The translations under genes were made by a program, and so were the position numbers. From contig JAGRBZ010000032.1 of NCBI GenBank assembly GCA_020433805.1, positions 1 through 36,280 on the forward strand: a stretch of 36,280 bases of DNA. The letters run 5' to 3'. The DNA is from Anaerolineae bacterium. Lineage in GTDB: Bacteria > Chloroflexota > Anaerolineae > 4572-78 > J111. This document shows positions 15,474 to 26,800 of the stretch, piece after piece. The number at the start of each line of letters is the position of its first letter. The first letter of the stretch is position 1. The notes under the pieces are model-generated. The model searched no databases, had not been told where the DNA came from, and worked only from the letters and a program-made list of their open reading frames with translations.

Positions 15474-17917
15474 ATAACCATTGGCGCGAGGCCTTCCATA
15501 AAAAACAAGGCAAGGTAATTTTTCTGGTAGGCGAAGCCGGAATCGGTAAGACTAGTCTGGTCGAACAATTTAGCCAGAGCGTGTTGAAAAAATACTCAGG
15601 CGTGCAATATGCCTACGCCCAATGTGATCAGGTAGCCGGCGATATTTCACCTTATGCGCCCTTTGTGCAAATCCTTAATAGTCTGACCGAACAAGCCGCA
15701 AAAAAAGGCGATAATTGGTTTGTGTCCTATATGCGTGAGGTTGGCCCGGATGTGCTGGGCATGGTTCCGGTCGCTGGTTCACTTCTGACCGCCGCCGCCA
15801 AAAGTGTCGACTTTGTCTGGCAGCGGCGGAAAAAAAGCCGGGCTAATGAGGCTGACCGCAGCCAGTTTGGCCAACAAGATTTATTCCAGCAGTTTACGGA
15901 TACATTTCGCAACATCGCGACCAACAAGAATCCGCTACTGTTGTGTATCGATGACTGGCATTGGGCCGACACAAGCTCGACCAATTTGCTCTTTCACTTG
16001 GCTCGCCAGTTGAGCGACGTGCAGCTATTAATGATAGCTACCTACCGCCCACATGATGCTGAAGCCCGCGAGCACCCCATCCTGAACGTCAAAACCGAGA
16101 TGGAGCGTTACAGTCTATGCGCCAGCCTGGAACTCGATTTTCTCAGCCGGGTCGAGGTGGAGAGCTATCTGGCCCAGCGATTTCCTAAAGCTCAATTTAC
16201 GCCGGACTTTATTGATTGGCTACTAAAGACCACCAGCGGCAACGCCCTATTCACCGTGGAATATCTAAACTTGCTACTCAAAGAGGGGCGGCTAACGCCG
16301 GAGGGCGAACTGACCGGAGAATTATCTGACCTAGCCCCACCGACCAACGTGGAAGCGGTCATCCGTGCCCGGCTGGGCTACCTCGATCGGGATGCACGGG
16401 AAATGCTAGCTTACGGTAGTGTAGAGGGGGAGCAGTTTACTACGCTGGTGCTGAGCCGCCTACTGGGCATCAAGGCGCTATCGCTTCTCCGAAGGCTACG
16501 GGCTATTGAGGAAACCCACCATCTGATTACCAGTCTGGGTCAGCAAAATATTTACGAGCAGAAAACCACCGTTTATCGCTTTATTCATACGCTCATTTAT
16601 CGCACCCTACACAATATGCTGGAAACGGAAGAGCATATTGAAATTAGCCGGTTGTTGTTGGAATTGTTTACTGAGATTTATAAGTCAGCAGATGAAAAAG
16701 CACAATCTGGCTTATTACCACATTTGATAATACATGCGATTTCTTCAAACGATTATACAGTTGTAGTAAAAAGAGCGATTGAAGCAGCTTCTTTGGCTAA
16801 TGATAATTATGCTCACGAAGAAGTATTGAAATACTGCCAGATCGGGCTCAACGCTCTAAGTAAGTTATCAGATACCAATCAAAGCATGATTGTTCTTCAA
16901 CTTGATCTCTTGACTCTCAAAGCTACAACTGAGGATACTATAAGTAATTGGGAACGGTCGTTAGAAACTTATCAACGAGCTGAAATTGTTGCCCGGTCAA
17001 ATAGGTCTTTGCAAAATTTATCTAATATTCTTAGTCGCATTGGTTCGGCCCTACGACATCTGAATAGATATGACGAGGCGTTGAAGTATTTTCAAGAAGG
17101 GGCATCAGTTGCAGAACAACATAATTTAAATTCTGACTCGGCTTGGGCTTACCAAGGTATAGGAGATATTCATTGGCGACTTGGAAATTACGAGGAAGCT
17201 CTGGAATGGTATCAAAAAACACTTACAATTCGACATAATTTAAAGGATGATGCTAGCATCGCTTTTTCCTATAATTCGCTTGCGAATGTAAAGAGGAAAC
17301 AAGGGAAATTTGAGGAAGCATTAGATGCGTATTGGCAATCGGCCAAAATAAATAAAAATTTAGACAACAAGCATAGATTAGCCTGGAATTATAAAAATAT
17401 TGGCCTTATTTATATGGAACAGGGTAGAAATGATGAAGCACTTAATCTTTTTGAAGAAGCCCTGATTATCTGGGAGGATTTAAGATTTACACGAGGCCAG
17501 GCTGCTGTTGCTTCTGGTATAGGTGATGTGTACAAAAGTCTTGGAGATAGAAAATCAGCTTTAAGCTGGTACCAACGATCAGAAAGACTTAATCAACAGA
17601 TAAACTATCAACTTGGGCTTGGTTGGAACTACAATAGTTTAGGACTTATATATTATGATTATGAAAACTATGTTGAGGCCCAAACATTGTTCGAGAAGGC
17701 CCTCAATATTTGGCAGGAAGCAGGAATCAGACACGAAATAGGTGTGTCATTTTATAACATTGCTTCGACGTGGGAGGTCTTGGGTAATTACCCGCAAGCC
17801 ATCAACCACTACCGCCAAGCCCTAACTATTCGAGAAGAATTAGGCAACCCCAAAGACATCGCCGAAACCCGCCAGCGCATCGCCGAAGTCGAATCCAAAA
17901 TGAATGCCGAAACGTAA
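15425..17917 (+). CDS. STAND-type AAA ATPase with C-terminal TPR array (copy 1)
   Basis: An 830-residue protein that opens directly at the ATPase: IFVGRTAQLDEL, Walker A GEAGIGKT (residues 36-43) and Walker B LLLCIDDWHWAD (D176, D177). A winged-helix-like region follows to about 420, then about seven tetratricopeptide repeats of roughly 40 residues to the end. STAND ATPases with superhelical repeats typically sense a ligand through the repeats and oligomerise; phage-sensing Avs proteins share this plan. No effector domain is attached, but the NERD gene lies immediately upstream and overlaps. It is a close paralogue of the next gene but lacks its N-terminal module. The TPR part is far more AT-rich (25% GC in 17341-17400) than the ATPase part (52% in 16081-16140). 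Ligand and partner are unknown. Confidence 0.8.
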   Translation: MDNSIFVGRTAQLDELNNHWREAFHKKQGKVIFLVGEAGIGKTSLVEQFSQSVLKKYSGVQYAYAQCDQVAGDISPYAPFVQILNSLTEQAAKKGDNWFVSYMREVGPDVLGMVPVAGSLLTAAAKSVDFVWQRRKKSRANEADRSQFGQQDLFQQFTDTFRNIATNKNPLLLCIDDWHWADTSSTNLLFHLARQLSDVQLLMIATYRPHDAEAREHPILNVKTEMERYSLCASLELDFLSRVEVESYLAQRFPKAQFTPDFIDWLLKTTSGNALFTVEYLNLLLKEGRLTPEGELTGELSDLAPPTNVEAVIRARLGYLDRDAREMLAYGSVEGEQFTTLVLSRLLGIKALSLLRRLRAIEETHHLITSLGQQNIYEQKTTVYRFIHTLIYRTLHNMLETEEHIEISRLLLELFTEIYKSADEKAQSGLLPHLIIHAISSNDYTVVVKRAIEAASLANDNYAHEEVLKYCQIGLNALSKLSDTNQSMIVLQLDLLTLKATTEDTISNWERSLETYQRAEIVARSNRSLQNLSNILSRIGSALRHLNRYDEALKYFQEGASVAEQHNLNSDSAWAYQGIGDIHWRLGNYEEALEWYQKTLTIRHNLKDDASIAFSYNSLANVKRKQGKFEEALDAYWQSAKINKNLDNKHRLAWNYKNIGLIYMEQGRNDEALNLFEEALIIWEDLRFTRGQAAVASGIGDVYKSLGDRKSALSWYQRSERLNQQINYQLGLGWNYNSLGLIYYDYENYVEAQTLFEKALNIWQEAGIRHEIGVSFYNIASTWEVLGNYPQAINHYRQALTIREELGNPKDIAETRQRIAEVESKMNAET

Positions 17918-20678
17918 AATGGACAAGCCAATGTCACGCACCGAAGATATCAGCCAACTGATTACCAATCACCATCGCCGTTTGCAGAAGCTGAAAGAGA
18001 AGCAGGCTCTGTATGGCCTGGAAACGCCGGTTCATCTCGAAATCGAGATCGAAGATATCGAGACGGTGCTGGCCAACTTGCAGGCTGAACAGACACTATC
18101 GACCGAGCGGGGCGCAGCGACGGGCAGCCCGCCTAAAGCGTTATCTCCTTCAGTTCCTTCGCAGCCATTGGGCCGGGCGGTGCTTTTTGTGGGCCGGCAA
18201 ACGCAGTTGGAAGCACTCAGCGCTTATTGGGAGTCAACTATTCATCATAACCAGGGGCAAGTCATCTTCCTGACCGGCGAGGCTGGCATCGGCAAAACCA
18301 CTCTGGCTCAGGAATTCAGTCGAAGGGTACTGGAGCGCTATCCTCAGGCTCGCTATGCCGCAGCCCAAAGTGACCAAGTGGCCGGCGATATCTCACCCTA
18401 CGCCCCTTTCATTCAGATCCTCAACAGCCTGACCGAACAGGCCGTCCGCCGGGGCAATAATTGGACAACCGAGTACCTCCGCGAGGTCGGTCCTGATATT
18501 TTGGAGATGATCCCTGTGGCCGGACCGCTGCTGGCGGCTACGGTTAAAACGGTCGATTTTGTCTGGCGGCGGCAACGAGCAGCACGACTTGGCGATGCGG
18601 ATCGAAGTCAATTTGGCCAGCAGGATATCTTCCAACAGTTCACCGATACAATCCGCAACATTGCCCGCAACAAAAATCCACTGCTGCTCTTCATCGACGA
18701 TTGGCACTGGGCCGACACAAGTTCCACCAACCTGCTGTTTCACCTGGCCCGGCAGCTCCACGACGCACCGGTACTACTATTAGCCAGCTACCGGCCTCAC
18801 GACGCCCAGGTGCGGGAGCATCCCATCCTCACTATTCAGGCTGAGTTGACTCGCTATCAGCTTTGTCACGATCTGCCCCTCGATTTTCTCAGTCGCCCGG
18901 AGGTCGAACAGTACTTGGCCCACCGTTTCCCCACCTCTAAGTTTGAGGCCCATTTTATAGATGAGCTACTCAAGATCACTAGCGGCAATGCTTTATTCAT
19001 CAGCGAATATCTCAACTTGTTGGTCAATGAAGGACGATTAACCCCAGATGGTCAATTCACCGGCGACCTCAGCCAGCTCTCACCTCCGGAGAATGTAGAG
19101 GCCGTCATCCGTACCCGGCTGGGCTACTTGGATCGGGAGACACGAGACATGCTGGCTTATGGCAGTGTAGAGGGGGAGCAGTTCACTACGCTGGTGTTGA
19201 GCCATTTGCTGGAGGTTAAACCGCTATTGCTTATCCGTAAGCTGAGGGCTATTGAGGAAACCCATGACTTGATTGCCAGCTTGGGTCAGCAGAGCATTTA
19301 TGACCATCAAACAACTGTTTATCGCTTTGTTCACACGCTGATTTATCGTACCCTGTACAATTTGTTGGAAGAACAGGAACGGATTGAAATTAATAGGCTG
19401 TTATTGGAATTATTGGGGACAATTTATGAGCGAGCTGATGCCATCACTCAGGCCCGCTTAGCCCCAGAGTTAATGGCCCATGCCGCCGAGGCGGAAAATT
19501 ATCTAGCCCAAGCTCGCTATGCTTTAGTTGCTGCCGAAGAAGCAGCCAAAAATCATGCCCATGCCGAGGCTGTGAAACAGTATTCAACTGGGTTACACGC
19601 TTTAGACAAACTACATAAGTCTACATTCGAAGCTGATGTATTACGATTAGATCTATTAGTAGGTCAGGGGCAAGTAGAGGATTTTTCTGGCGCACAGCAA
19701 CAAGCTGTTGCAACTTTCCGTCAAGCTGAAGTTATAGCCAGGTCACGTGCAGATCAAGCAAAAGTCGTACAGATCTTAAATAATCTAGGGCCGGTACTCC
19801 GTCATTTGGGCAACTATGGTCAGGCCCAACACTGTTACGAAGAATCAGTCTTTCTCGCTGAACAATTGGGAGACCAAGCAGGACTAGCCAGAGCTTATCA
19901 TAATCTCGGTTACGCATATGCTTACGGTAGATCGGAACAATATGTTCAAGCTCTGGAATGCTATCAAAAATCTCTGACTATATTGGAACTTCTGGGTGAC
20001 AAAGCGGGCATTGCCCGAGCTTATGATAGAATAGGACGCATTTACAGAAGTCTGAATGAGTATAAACAGGCCTTGAATTGGCTATATCAAGCTGTTGAAA
20101 TTAATAAAAAACTAGATAACAAGAGTCAATTAGCTCGGAATTATAATAGCATCGGGGTTTGTTATACTGATTTAGGCGATTACCAGACGGCTATAAACTG
20201 GTGTAAAAAAGCCTTAATTATCTGGCAACAAATAGGTTACCGGCGAGGTGAGGCACTTGCAGGTAAACGAATCAGCATTATTTATGACAAGCAAGGTGAC
20301 TATGAGCAGGCTTTGAAATGGTGTCAAGAAGCATTAGCTATCCAAAAGAATTTGGATGACCGACCAGGTATGGCCTGGTCTTATGATGGCATCGCCCGAG
20401 CCTATTTAGGGAAAAATGATAGCAAGCGAGCCATCGAAGCATACCTTCAAGCTATAATCATCAACCAAGAGATGAACGATAAAATCCATTTAGCATGGAA
20501 TTATTATCGAATAGGCTTGATCTATCAAAACTTAGAAAAATATACTGAGGCTTACCAGTACTATCAAAAGGCTATAGTTATCCGGGAAAACTTGGGTAAC
20601 AAAAAACATATTATTGAAACCCACCAGCGTATCGCCGAAATCGAATCCGAACTGGCTAAGTCTGACAAGAAAGAATAA
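17904..20678 (+). CDS. STAND-type AAA ATPase with N-terminal adaptor module and TPR array (copy 2)
   Basis: A 924-residue paralogue of the preceding gene. It adds a module at about residues 14-65 (LITNHHRRLQKLKEKQAL, then EIEIEDIE) that it shares with the BREX helicase and the ATPase at 5160. A low-complexity linker leads to FVGRQTQLEAL, Walker A GEAGIGKT (codons 125-132) and Walker B LFIDDWHWAD (D265), then a helical region and about eight TPRs. The ATPase halves of the two paralogues are nearly superimposable; the TPR halves are much more diverged, as expected if they bind different ligands. The start is uncertain: ATG codons at 17904, 17919 and 17931 are all in frame without a strong ribosome-binding site. 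17931 would start like the 5160 protein, just before the module. Confidence 0.8.
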   Translation: MPKRKMDKPMSRTEDISQLITNHHRRLQKLKEKQALYGLETPVHLEIEIEDIETVLANLQAEQTLSTERGAATGSPPKALSPSVPSQPLGRAVLFVGRQTQLEALSAYWESTIHHNQGQVIFLTGEAGIGKTTLAQEFSRRVLERYPQARYAAAQSDQVAGDISPYAPFIQILNSLTEQAVRRGNNWTTEYLREVGPDILEMIPVAGPLLAATVKTVDFVWRRQRAARLGDADRSQFGQQDIFQQFTDTIRNIARNKNPLLLFIDDWHWADTSSTNLLFHLARQLHDAPVLLLASYRPHDAQVREHPILTIQAELTRYQLCHDLPLDFLSRPEVEQYLAHRFPTSKFEAHFIDELLKITSGNALFISEYLNLLVNEGRLTPDGQFTGDLSQLSPPENVEAVIRTRLGYLDRETRDMLAYGSVEGEQFTTLVLSHLLEVKPLLLIRKLRAIEETHDLIASLGQQSIYDHQTTVYRFVHTLIYRTLYNLLEEQERIEINRLLLELLGTIYERADAITQARLAPELMAHAAEAENYLAQARYALVAAEEAAKNHAHAEAVKQYSTGLHALDKLHKSTFEADVLRLDLLVGQGQVEDFSGAQQQAVATFRQAEVIARSRADQAKVVQILNNLGPVLRHLGNYGQAQHCYEESVFLAEQLGDQAGLARAYHNLGYAYAYGRSEQYVQALECYQKSLTILELLGDKAGIARAYDRIGRIYRSLNEYKQALNWLYQAVEINKKLDNKSQLARNYNSIGVCYTDLGDYQTAINWCKKALIIWQQIGYRRGEALAGKRISIIYDKQGDYEQALKWCQEALAIQKNLDDRPGMAWSYDGIARAYLGKNDSKRAIEAYLQAIIINQEMNDKIHLAWNYYRIGLIYQNLEKYTEAYQYYQKAIVIRENLGNKKHIIETHQRIAEIESELAKSDKKE

Positions 20679-20708
20679 ATCATAGGTGCAGGTTGTTTCT
20701 ATAACATT

Positions 20709-20736
20709 TTGACCTGGAGCGTAAGCCACCTAAATT
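20709..20736 (+). promoter_or_regulatory. Possible internal promoter before the giant sacsin-like gene
   Basis: TTGACC (20709-20714) is followed after 16 bases by TAAATT (20731-20736) in the 128-base gap after the STAND genes. This is the longest gap between two genes inside the locus, and the giant gene may have its own promoter here. The -35 match is good; the -10 match is only four of six bases. Confidence 0.3.
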
Positions 20737-20806
20737 GCTACTGAAAGATAATTAGGAATTGTTTAATTTTATGGATATTGCGGAGATGAAAGTAGAGAAC
20801 TAAACA

Positions 20807-23800
20807 ATGAAAATGCCAATTGATGCCCGGCTTAACATTATCCGCCAAAACCTCACCGATCGCTACAAACAGGGCTTTCCCATCATCAAGGAGTTGGTTC
20901 AAAACGCTGATGACTCCCATGCCACAGACCTACATATGGGCTGGATCAACAGGCTGCCGGGGTTACAACATCCATTACTCAAGGGGCCAGCCATATTTGT
21001 GCTCAATAACGGCACCTTTGACAAGAACGACATCGATGCTCTCGACTCTATTGGGCTGAGCAGCAAATCGGGCAGTAAATTGGCAGTGGGTAAATTTGGC
21101 CTGGGGCTAAAAAGTATTTTTCACCTGTGTGAGGCTTTTTTCTACCTGGCCAACAGTGATAAAATTCCAGCGCCGGTGGCTCACATCGTAAATCCGTGGG
21201 CCGACGATCACGGCCACGACAAATTTCATGATGATTGGGACAATTTTTTTGAGACAGATCAGGCAATCATCACCAATCATTTAAAAATGCTAATGGATAC
21301 GGACCATTATTTTTACCTCTGGATTCCACTGCGCCGTGAAGCGCAGTTGGGCAAACATCACCCGATCAGAACCCATTACCCCGGAGACACAAACGACCCT
21401 AAACTATTTTTCTATGATGATCTGCCCACTCAACTGGCTACGTTAATTCCGTTGTTGCGCTCACTCAAAAAAATTACCGGCTGGGTCAGTAATAACGGCA
21501 CTACAAATTCCACAGAACCAACATTTATCGTAGAGTTGACCGGCAGCACCCGCCGACGCTATCCAGCCATTCCTGACCCGAATAAAGGGCGGCATCTTCT
21601 GCTCAACGGCAGTAACACGGTTACAATTGCCTCGCTGGAGAAGCCCCATATCCATCATTACAGCGGAATAGAAGCATGGAACACCGAGGACATCTTTACC
21701 AACCTGCAAGCGCTGGAGCATTGGCCCGTATCAGGCCGTACCGATCCCGACACCGGCGAGTACAAAGATCATAAAGACAAGGCCGACCCGCATAGTGCGG
21801 TTTGTTTTATCAAGCATCCGGCTCCCAAAAATAATGGGCGCTTAACCATCAAAACCTCCGTGTTCTTGCCGGTCGACAAACCCGAATTTGAGTCCAACGT
21901 CAATACCGGCGGCTCAAATTATCTACTTACCCTGCATGGTTATTTTTTTCTGGATGCCGGGCGTTCTTCCATCGACGGACTGCCGCCAAACGGATCATCC
22001 ACTGTACCCACCAATGAGCATGAGCTGCGCATCTTGTGGAACAGCCTCATTGCCCGGCGAGGGATTTTGCCGCTGGTGCTTCCGGCGCTCGATCAGTTTG
22101 TGCGCGAATCGAACCTGAACAATATCGAAACAGAACTGTTGACAACCGCTTTGCAGAAATCAACGCTGTTCAGCGAGAGAGCTTATCGAGATCATCTCTG
22201 TGGTCAGCACCAATGGGTGTGCTGTGTATCAAAAACCGGTGACGAAAGTTGCGCTGAAAGCTGGCAACTGCTGTATAGAGACGAGCCGGTTTTTGTGTTA
22301 ACGAAACCGCCTGAATCCGACCTAATCCGTCCCTTTAAGGTTTTTCCGGCGATGGAATACATCAAACATCTAGCTCGGGCCGATCGCCCTCGACTGTCTA
22401 AAGAAAACCACCCCACCCCGTGGGGGCCAAAGCTAGCAACATTGATGGACAGCGTCCAGGCCAAACAAGTTTTTTCCGAGAGAGGTTTGTTAACTTACCT
22501 GGTTGAATTTCTAGAAGCCAATGCCGGACAACTAACGGCAGCTGGCATCACAGCTTTAAAAAAGCTAATCCGGCGGGTATTTCAGAGCCTGACACCGGCT
22601 GAACTGCGTAAAAATAAGAGCCTGGTGACCCGATTTTCAAGTTTGCTGCCACCCGGCAGCTGGATTGCGCTGCATTTTGGCCGGGATGACAACCTGCGTA
22701 AGTCAACCAGCTTTGATCTGGTAATCGCTGCACTAACTCGACTCGATCTGAAAATTCTACTGATCCCGGATGACCTCGCGCCGGACGACACCGGCTCATC
22801 GGCAGGATTTACCCCAGCCGATGCCAAGCAGCTACTAAATCGGCTGGCGGAGCCGGATCAAGATTGGTTGGCAGACCCAACTTTTGATACCGTGCGCCAA
22901 GAGTTGGTATTGAAAATCATCGATGCCGTCCACCCAGGTCAACGTGACGAGGTGCTGTCTTATTGTCAACAGCAAGATTTACAGGTATTCAAAGCCCACG
23001 ATTGCAGCCTCGATAGGGAAGTGTCGGTTGGACTGGCCGAGTTAAAACAAACCGCTCAGGAAAACATCCTCTTTAAAAATGCGGTTCCGCCCACCCCCTA
23101 CTTGCTGCTGGCTCCGTCTCTGCAAAAAGCATTAAGAAATAGCCGGGTCCTGGTTGTATCATCCACCCTTTCCAATCTGGTCTCAGAGCAAATAGATACC
23201 TGCACGGCCAACGCCTGTCTTAACACATTAGCTAGTCGCCCCCGCTTGAGTCCGCCCGAAGATCGGGCCGAGTTACTGCGGGCGCTGCTCAAACAGTTCG
23301 ACAATATGACCGCGCCCACCACATTTCAGGGGCTTCGATATCTTTTGCATGGGCAGGCTCACGCCTATACCGACGATGGCGATTTGTGGTTGATCAGTGG
23401 GGCCGGTCAAACTAACAAAATCTGGCAGCGGATTGCTAATTATCTATTGGCCAAAGATGGGCAAACGTGGCGGCTAGTCAGCGATACCCATTTAACCGGT
23501 AATATCAACCCTAATCAATTAAGACGGTTAAATGTTCAATCTATCAATCAAAATACTCTGAATGATTGGCTAAGCACTTATCGAGGGCAACTCAGTGAGT
23601 TGTCTTTTCCCGACAAGGCGGAACGGGAGCAGTTATTACGCTACTTAAGTGTGCCGGCGCTGAAAAAATTAAAAGTCCACGAAACAGTTGATGGCGATAT
23701 CGTTCTGATAGAAGGGGGACGCACGTACCTTGAAGGCAATTTTGATATTGGCCAGGCGCTAAGGGAAAAGATAATTCTTCTCCGCCGCCACTCTGATCCG

Positions 23801-26800
23801 GAGATCTGGGCCAAACAAGGCAAGTTGGTTGGGCAATTAACGGCTCAAAGCGCCATTGAAATTGCACTCAAAGACAAGATGCCGCAACGGTATTGGGATG
23901 TTATTATGAATGCGCTAAAAAGCATTGGAACCCTCCCAGGTTTTCTCACTAAACGCCTACAGGAAATAGCCTGGCTGCCCCTTGCAACCATGCGTAACAT
24001 TAAACCTACTCAAGTGATTCATATCCCTAAATTAGAAGAGGAAATTGAAGCCTTTGTGGCTAACTCCAATCAAGGTTGGGTCAGTATTCTCGATCTTGAT
24101 CCGGCTGTGGTGGATCATCCGGCATTTGCGGTTGTTGCCAAGTATATTTTTATCCCCCAGACCGACGCACTAAAAAAATTAGGCGAGATCATTGCTGAAA
24201 AAGAAGAATACAGAGTTGGGAATCTCGATCTAAATCAGTTTGACACCAACAATCTGCGAGGTTTCATCAATACTTTCTTTGACAACAAGCAGGTGATGCC
24301 AATAGCGGCCTGGATGAAAGGCGTCGAGCCGCGTCTTCCTCTGCAACGCTGTCTGACAGATTTACTTCCCCCCTTAACCTTAGATATATCCCCAGAAAGA
24401 ATGATCGCCATTCTTGATTTTCTAGCAAAAGAACATAAAGGCTCAAAATCTCAAACAACTCTGCAATTTCACCGACGCTATCTGTCCATTGCCGTTGAAA
24501 TGCCTGCATTTGCCTCTCAAATTTTGCCGGTCATCACGCTCTTAAATCAAAACGGGCAATGGACATCCACCTCACAACTTTGTTTCGAGGCTTCTGGGAT
24601 TGATGAAGCGAATCTGTTGGATACCGAGCAAGGCAAAATCATAAACCCCGATACTAACCTTCCCAGCAAAGACTCGACTAGTTCATCTCCAAGCCAACAA
24701 CAGAAAAATATCATCAACCGCGATACCTGGCAGGTCGACGTGGAGGCCAGTGCAGGCCGATTGAAGGAATATTTTACTGACTGGGAACCCTTTGTTGATT
24801 TTGAAATTATTGGCACCTTTCTGAGCTATTTGGGTCACGATGATTCTCTGGTGAAGCTGGCTGAAAACTATCTTGATCGGACCAGCCGCAAAATCGATCA
24901 AATTAGAGACATGTTCAAATGGATACCCCGTGAACAAATCAACCCGACTACTGGCAAGGTTGGCGGCTATGGCCAAAATGCTCATGACACTATTCGTAAC
25001 CATCGCTTCATCATCGATACTATTGAAGTTGGCGTTAAAATCCGTCGGGTAACCGCTTTAACCGGCCAGCTCTTTGAAGCAAAACTGAGCAGTGAGAGTA
25101 GGCTTTTCAAAGACCCGGAAAGTACCATTTTTGTTGGAGATTTCCGAACTCTCCGCGATAAACAATCAGGCTACCAGATCAACCGTATTGGTCTCCGCAA
25201 ATTGAACATTCAACCCCAGCATAGGGATAAACTACCCAAACTTCTCAAGCGCTCAACTCAAAAAATATTGAAAGATTTTTACTGGCAGGCCGTTCCCAAT
25301 TTTGATGACGCCTGGGCCGACATCGAACACAGTGAACAGCTAGATATAGAGACTGCTCAAGAGATTTTAATTGAGTCAGCCTTTTTCTACCTGCCCCAAT
25401 ACGGCCTCCGCACAGATCCCCATATTTCAACTCTTCTGCGGCGATGGCGAGAAGCGCATAATCGGCTTATTGGGGACAAGCGGATACGCCGGGTTGGAAG
25501 TACACTCTCAACAAAATCAATGGCTGAGAAAGATCAATTGATTGTTCAGGATGAATTAAAAGAATGTATTGAAGATAAGCCGGAGGTCAGGCAAGCAATC
25601 CTTACGGCAGTGCGGACAAAGATCGGCAGCCAGTTCCAGTACCAGCGTGCCTCGGTCTTATTTGAACTGTTCCAAAATGCTGATGATGCTGTCTCGGAGT
25701 TAGAGCAGTTGTATCAGGGCGAACAGTCTTTAACGGAGCGAAATCGGCGAATTGAGGTGGTGTTTGACAATGACAAGCTTGTCTTCAGGCATTGGGGTCG
25801 CTCGGTTAATCAGGTTTATGCCGGCTCAACAAATGGACGTAACTTGGGATACGGCGACGATTTAACTAAAATGTTGACCATGCAAGACTCAGACAAGTTA
25901 GTCCATGCCAATTCAGGAATAGCCGTAACCGGTAAGTTTGGCCTCGGTTTTAAAAGCGTGTTCCTCATTTCCGACAGCCCAAATGTCGTCAGCGGCAGGT
26001 TAGGCTTCAAAATAATCGGGGGTATTTATCCGTTAGATCTCCCAGCAGAAGATATCGTCCGTTTAAGAAATACGCTAGGCGTTGACTCCGGAAAAGCTGG
26101 AACTGTTTTCGAACTACCTTTTGGCAAAACCTTGTCACCAGCGGTCAATCTTGATGAGGTAACTAATGATTTTCAAGAACTAATCCATATCGTGTTAGTG
26201 TTTGCCAAAGCTATCAAACAATGTGAAATCACGGATGAAAAACAACGTACTCACAAAGCAAATTGGAGCCAAGAAACAGTTCTGGATCTACCGGGCATAT
26301 ACCTTGATGCCTGGCTTCCAGTTACACAAATCTCCAAAACGGAAGCAGCAGCGCTGGTATTGGAGTCTAACCAGGGAGCTTTGTTACTGAAACTTGGTAC
26401 GGAAGGTATCCAGTCATTGCCAAACTCAATACCTACTATCTGGGTCACTGTTCCCACTCAGGAGAAGCATAAGGTTGGCTTTGCCTTGAACGGCCTGTTT
26501 GATCTTGATATTGGCCGGGCCCAACTGGCCAGAAATTCATCCCATAACCGGACGTTGGCAGATCGTATTGGCGAAAAGTTGGGTGGTCAGCTCTACGCCC
26601 TGTTTAATGCGCTTGAACAAGATAAGAATTGGGCACAGTTGCAAGCGCAATTTAAAGAAAAAGCCGGAATTGAGCTGTCCGTAGATCGGTATCAATTTTG
26701 GCATTCGCTATGGCAACAATTGGCTGTCACGCTTTACAAAAAGGAGGAAAATGAAGCCATAGCATTATTGCGTGCGGCGTTTGGCTTTGCATCCCATCAG

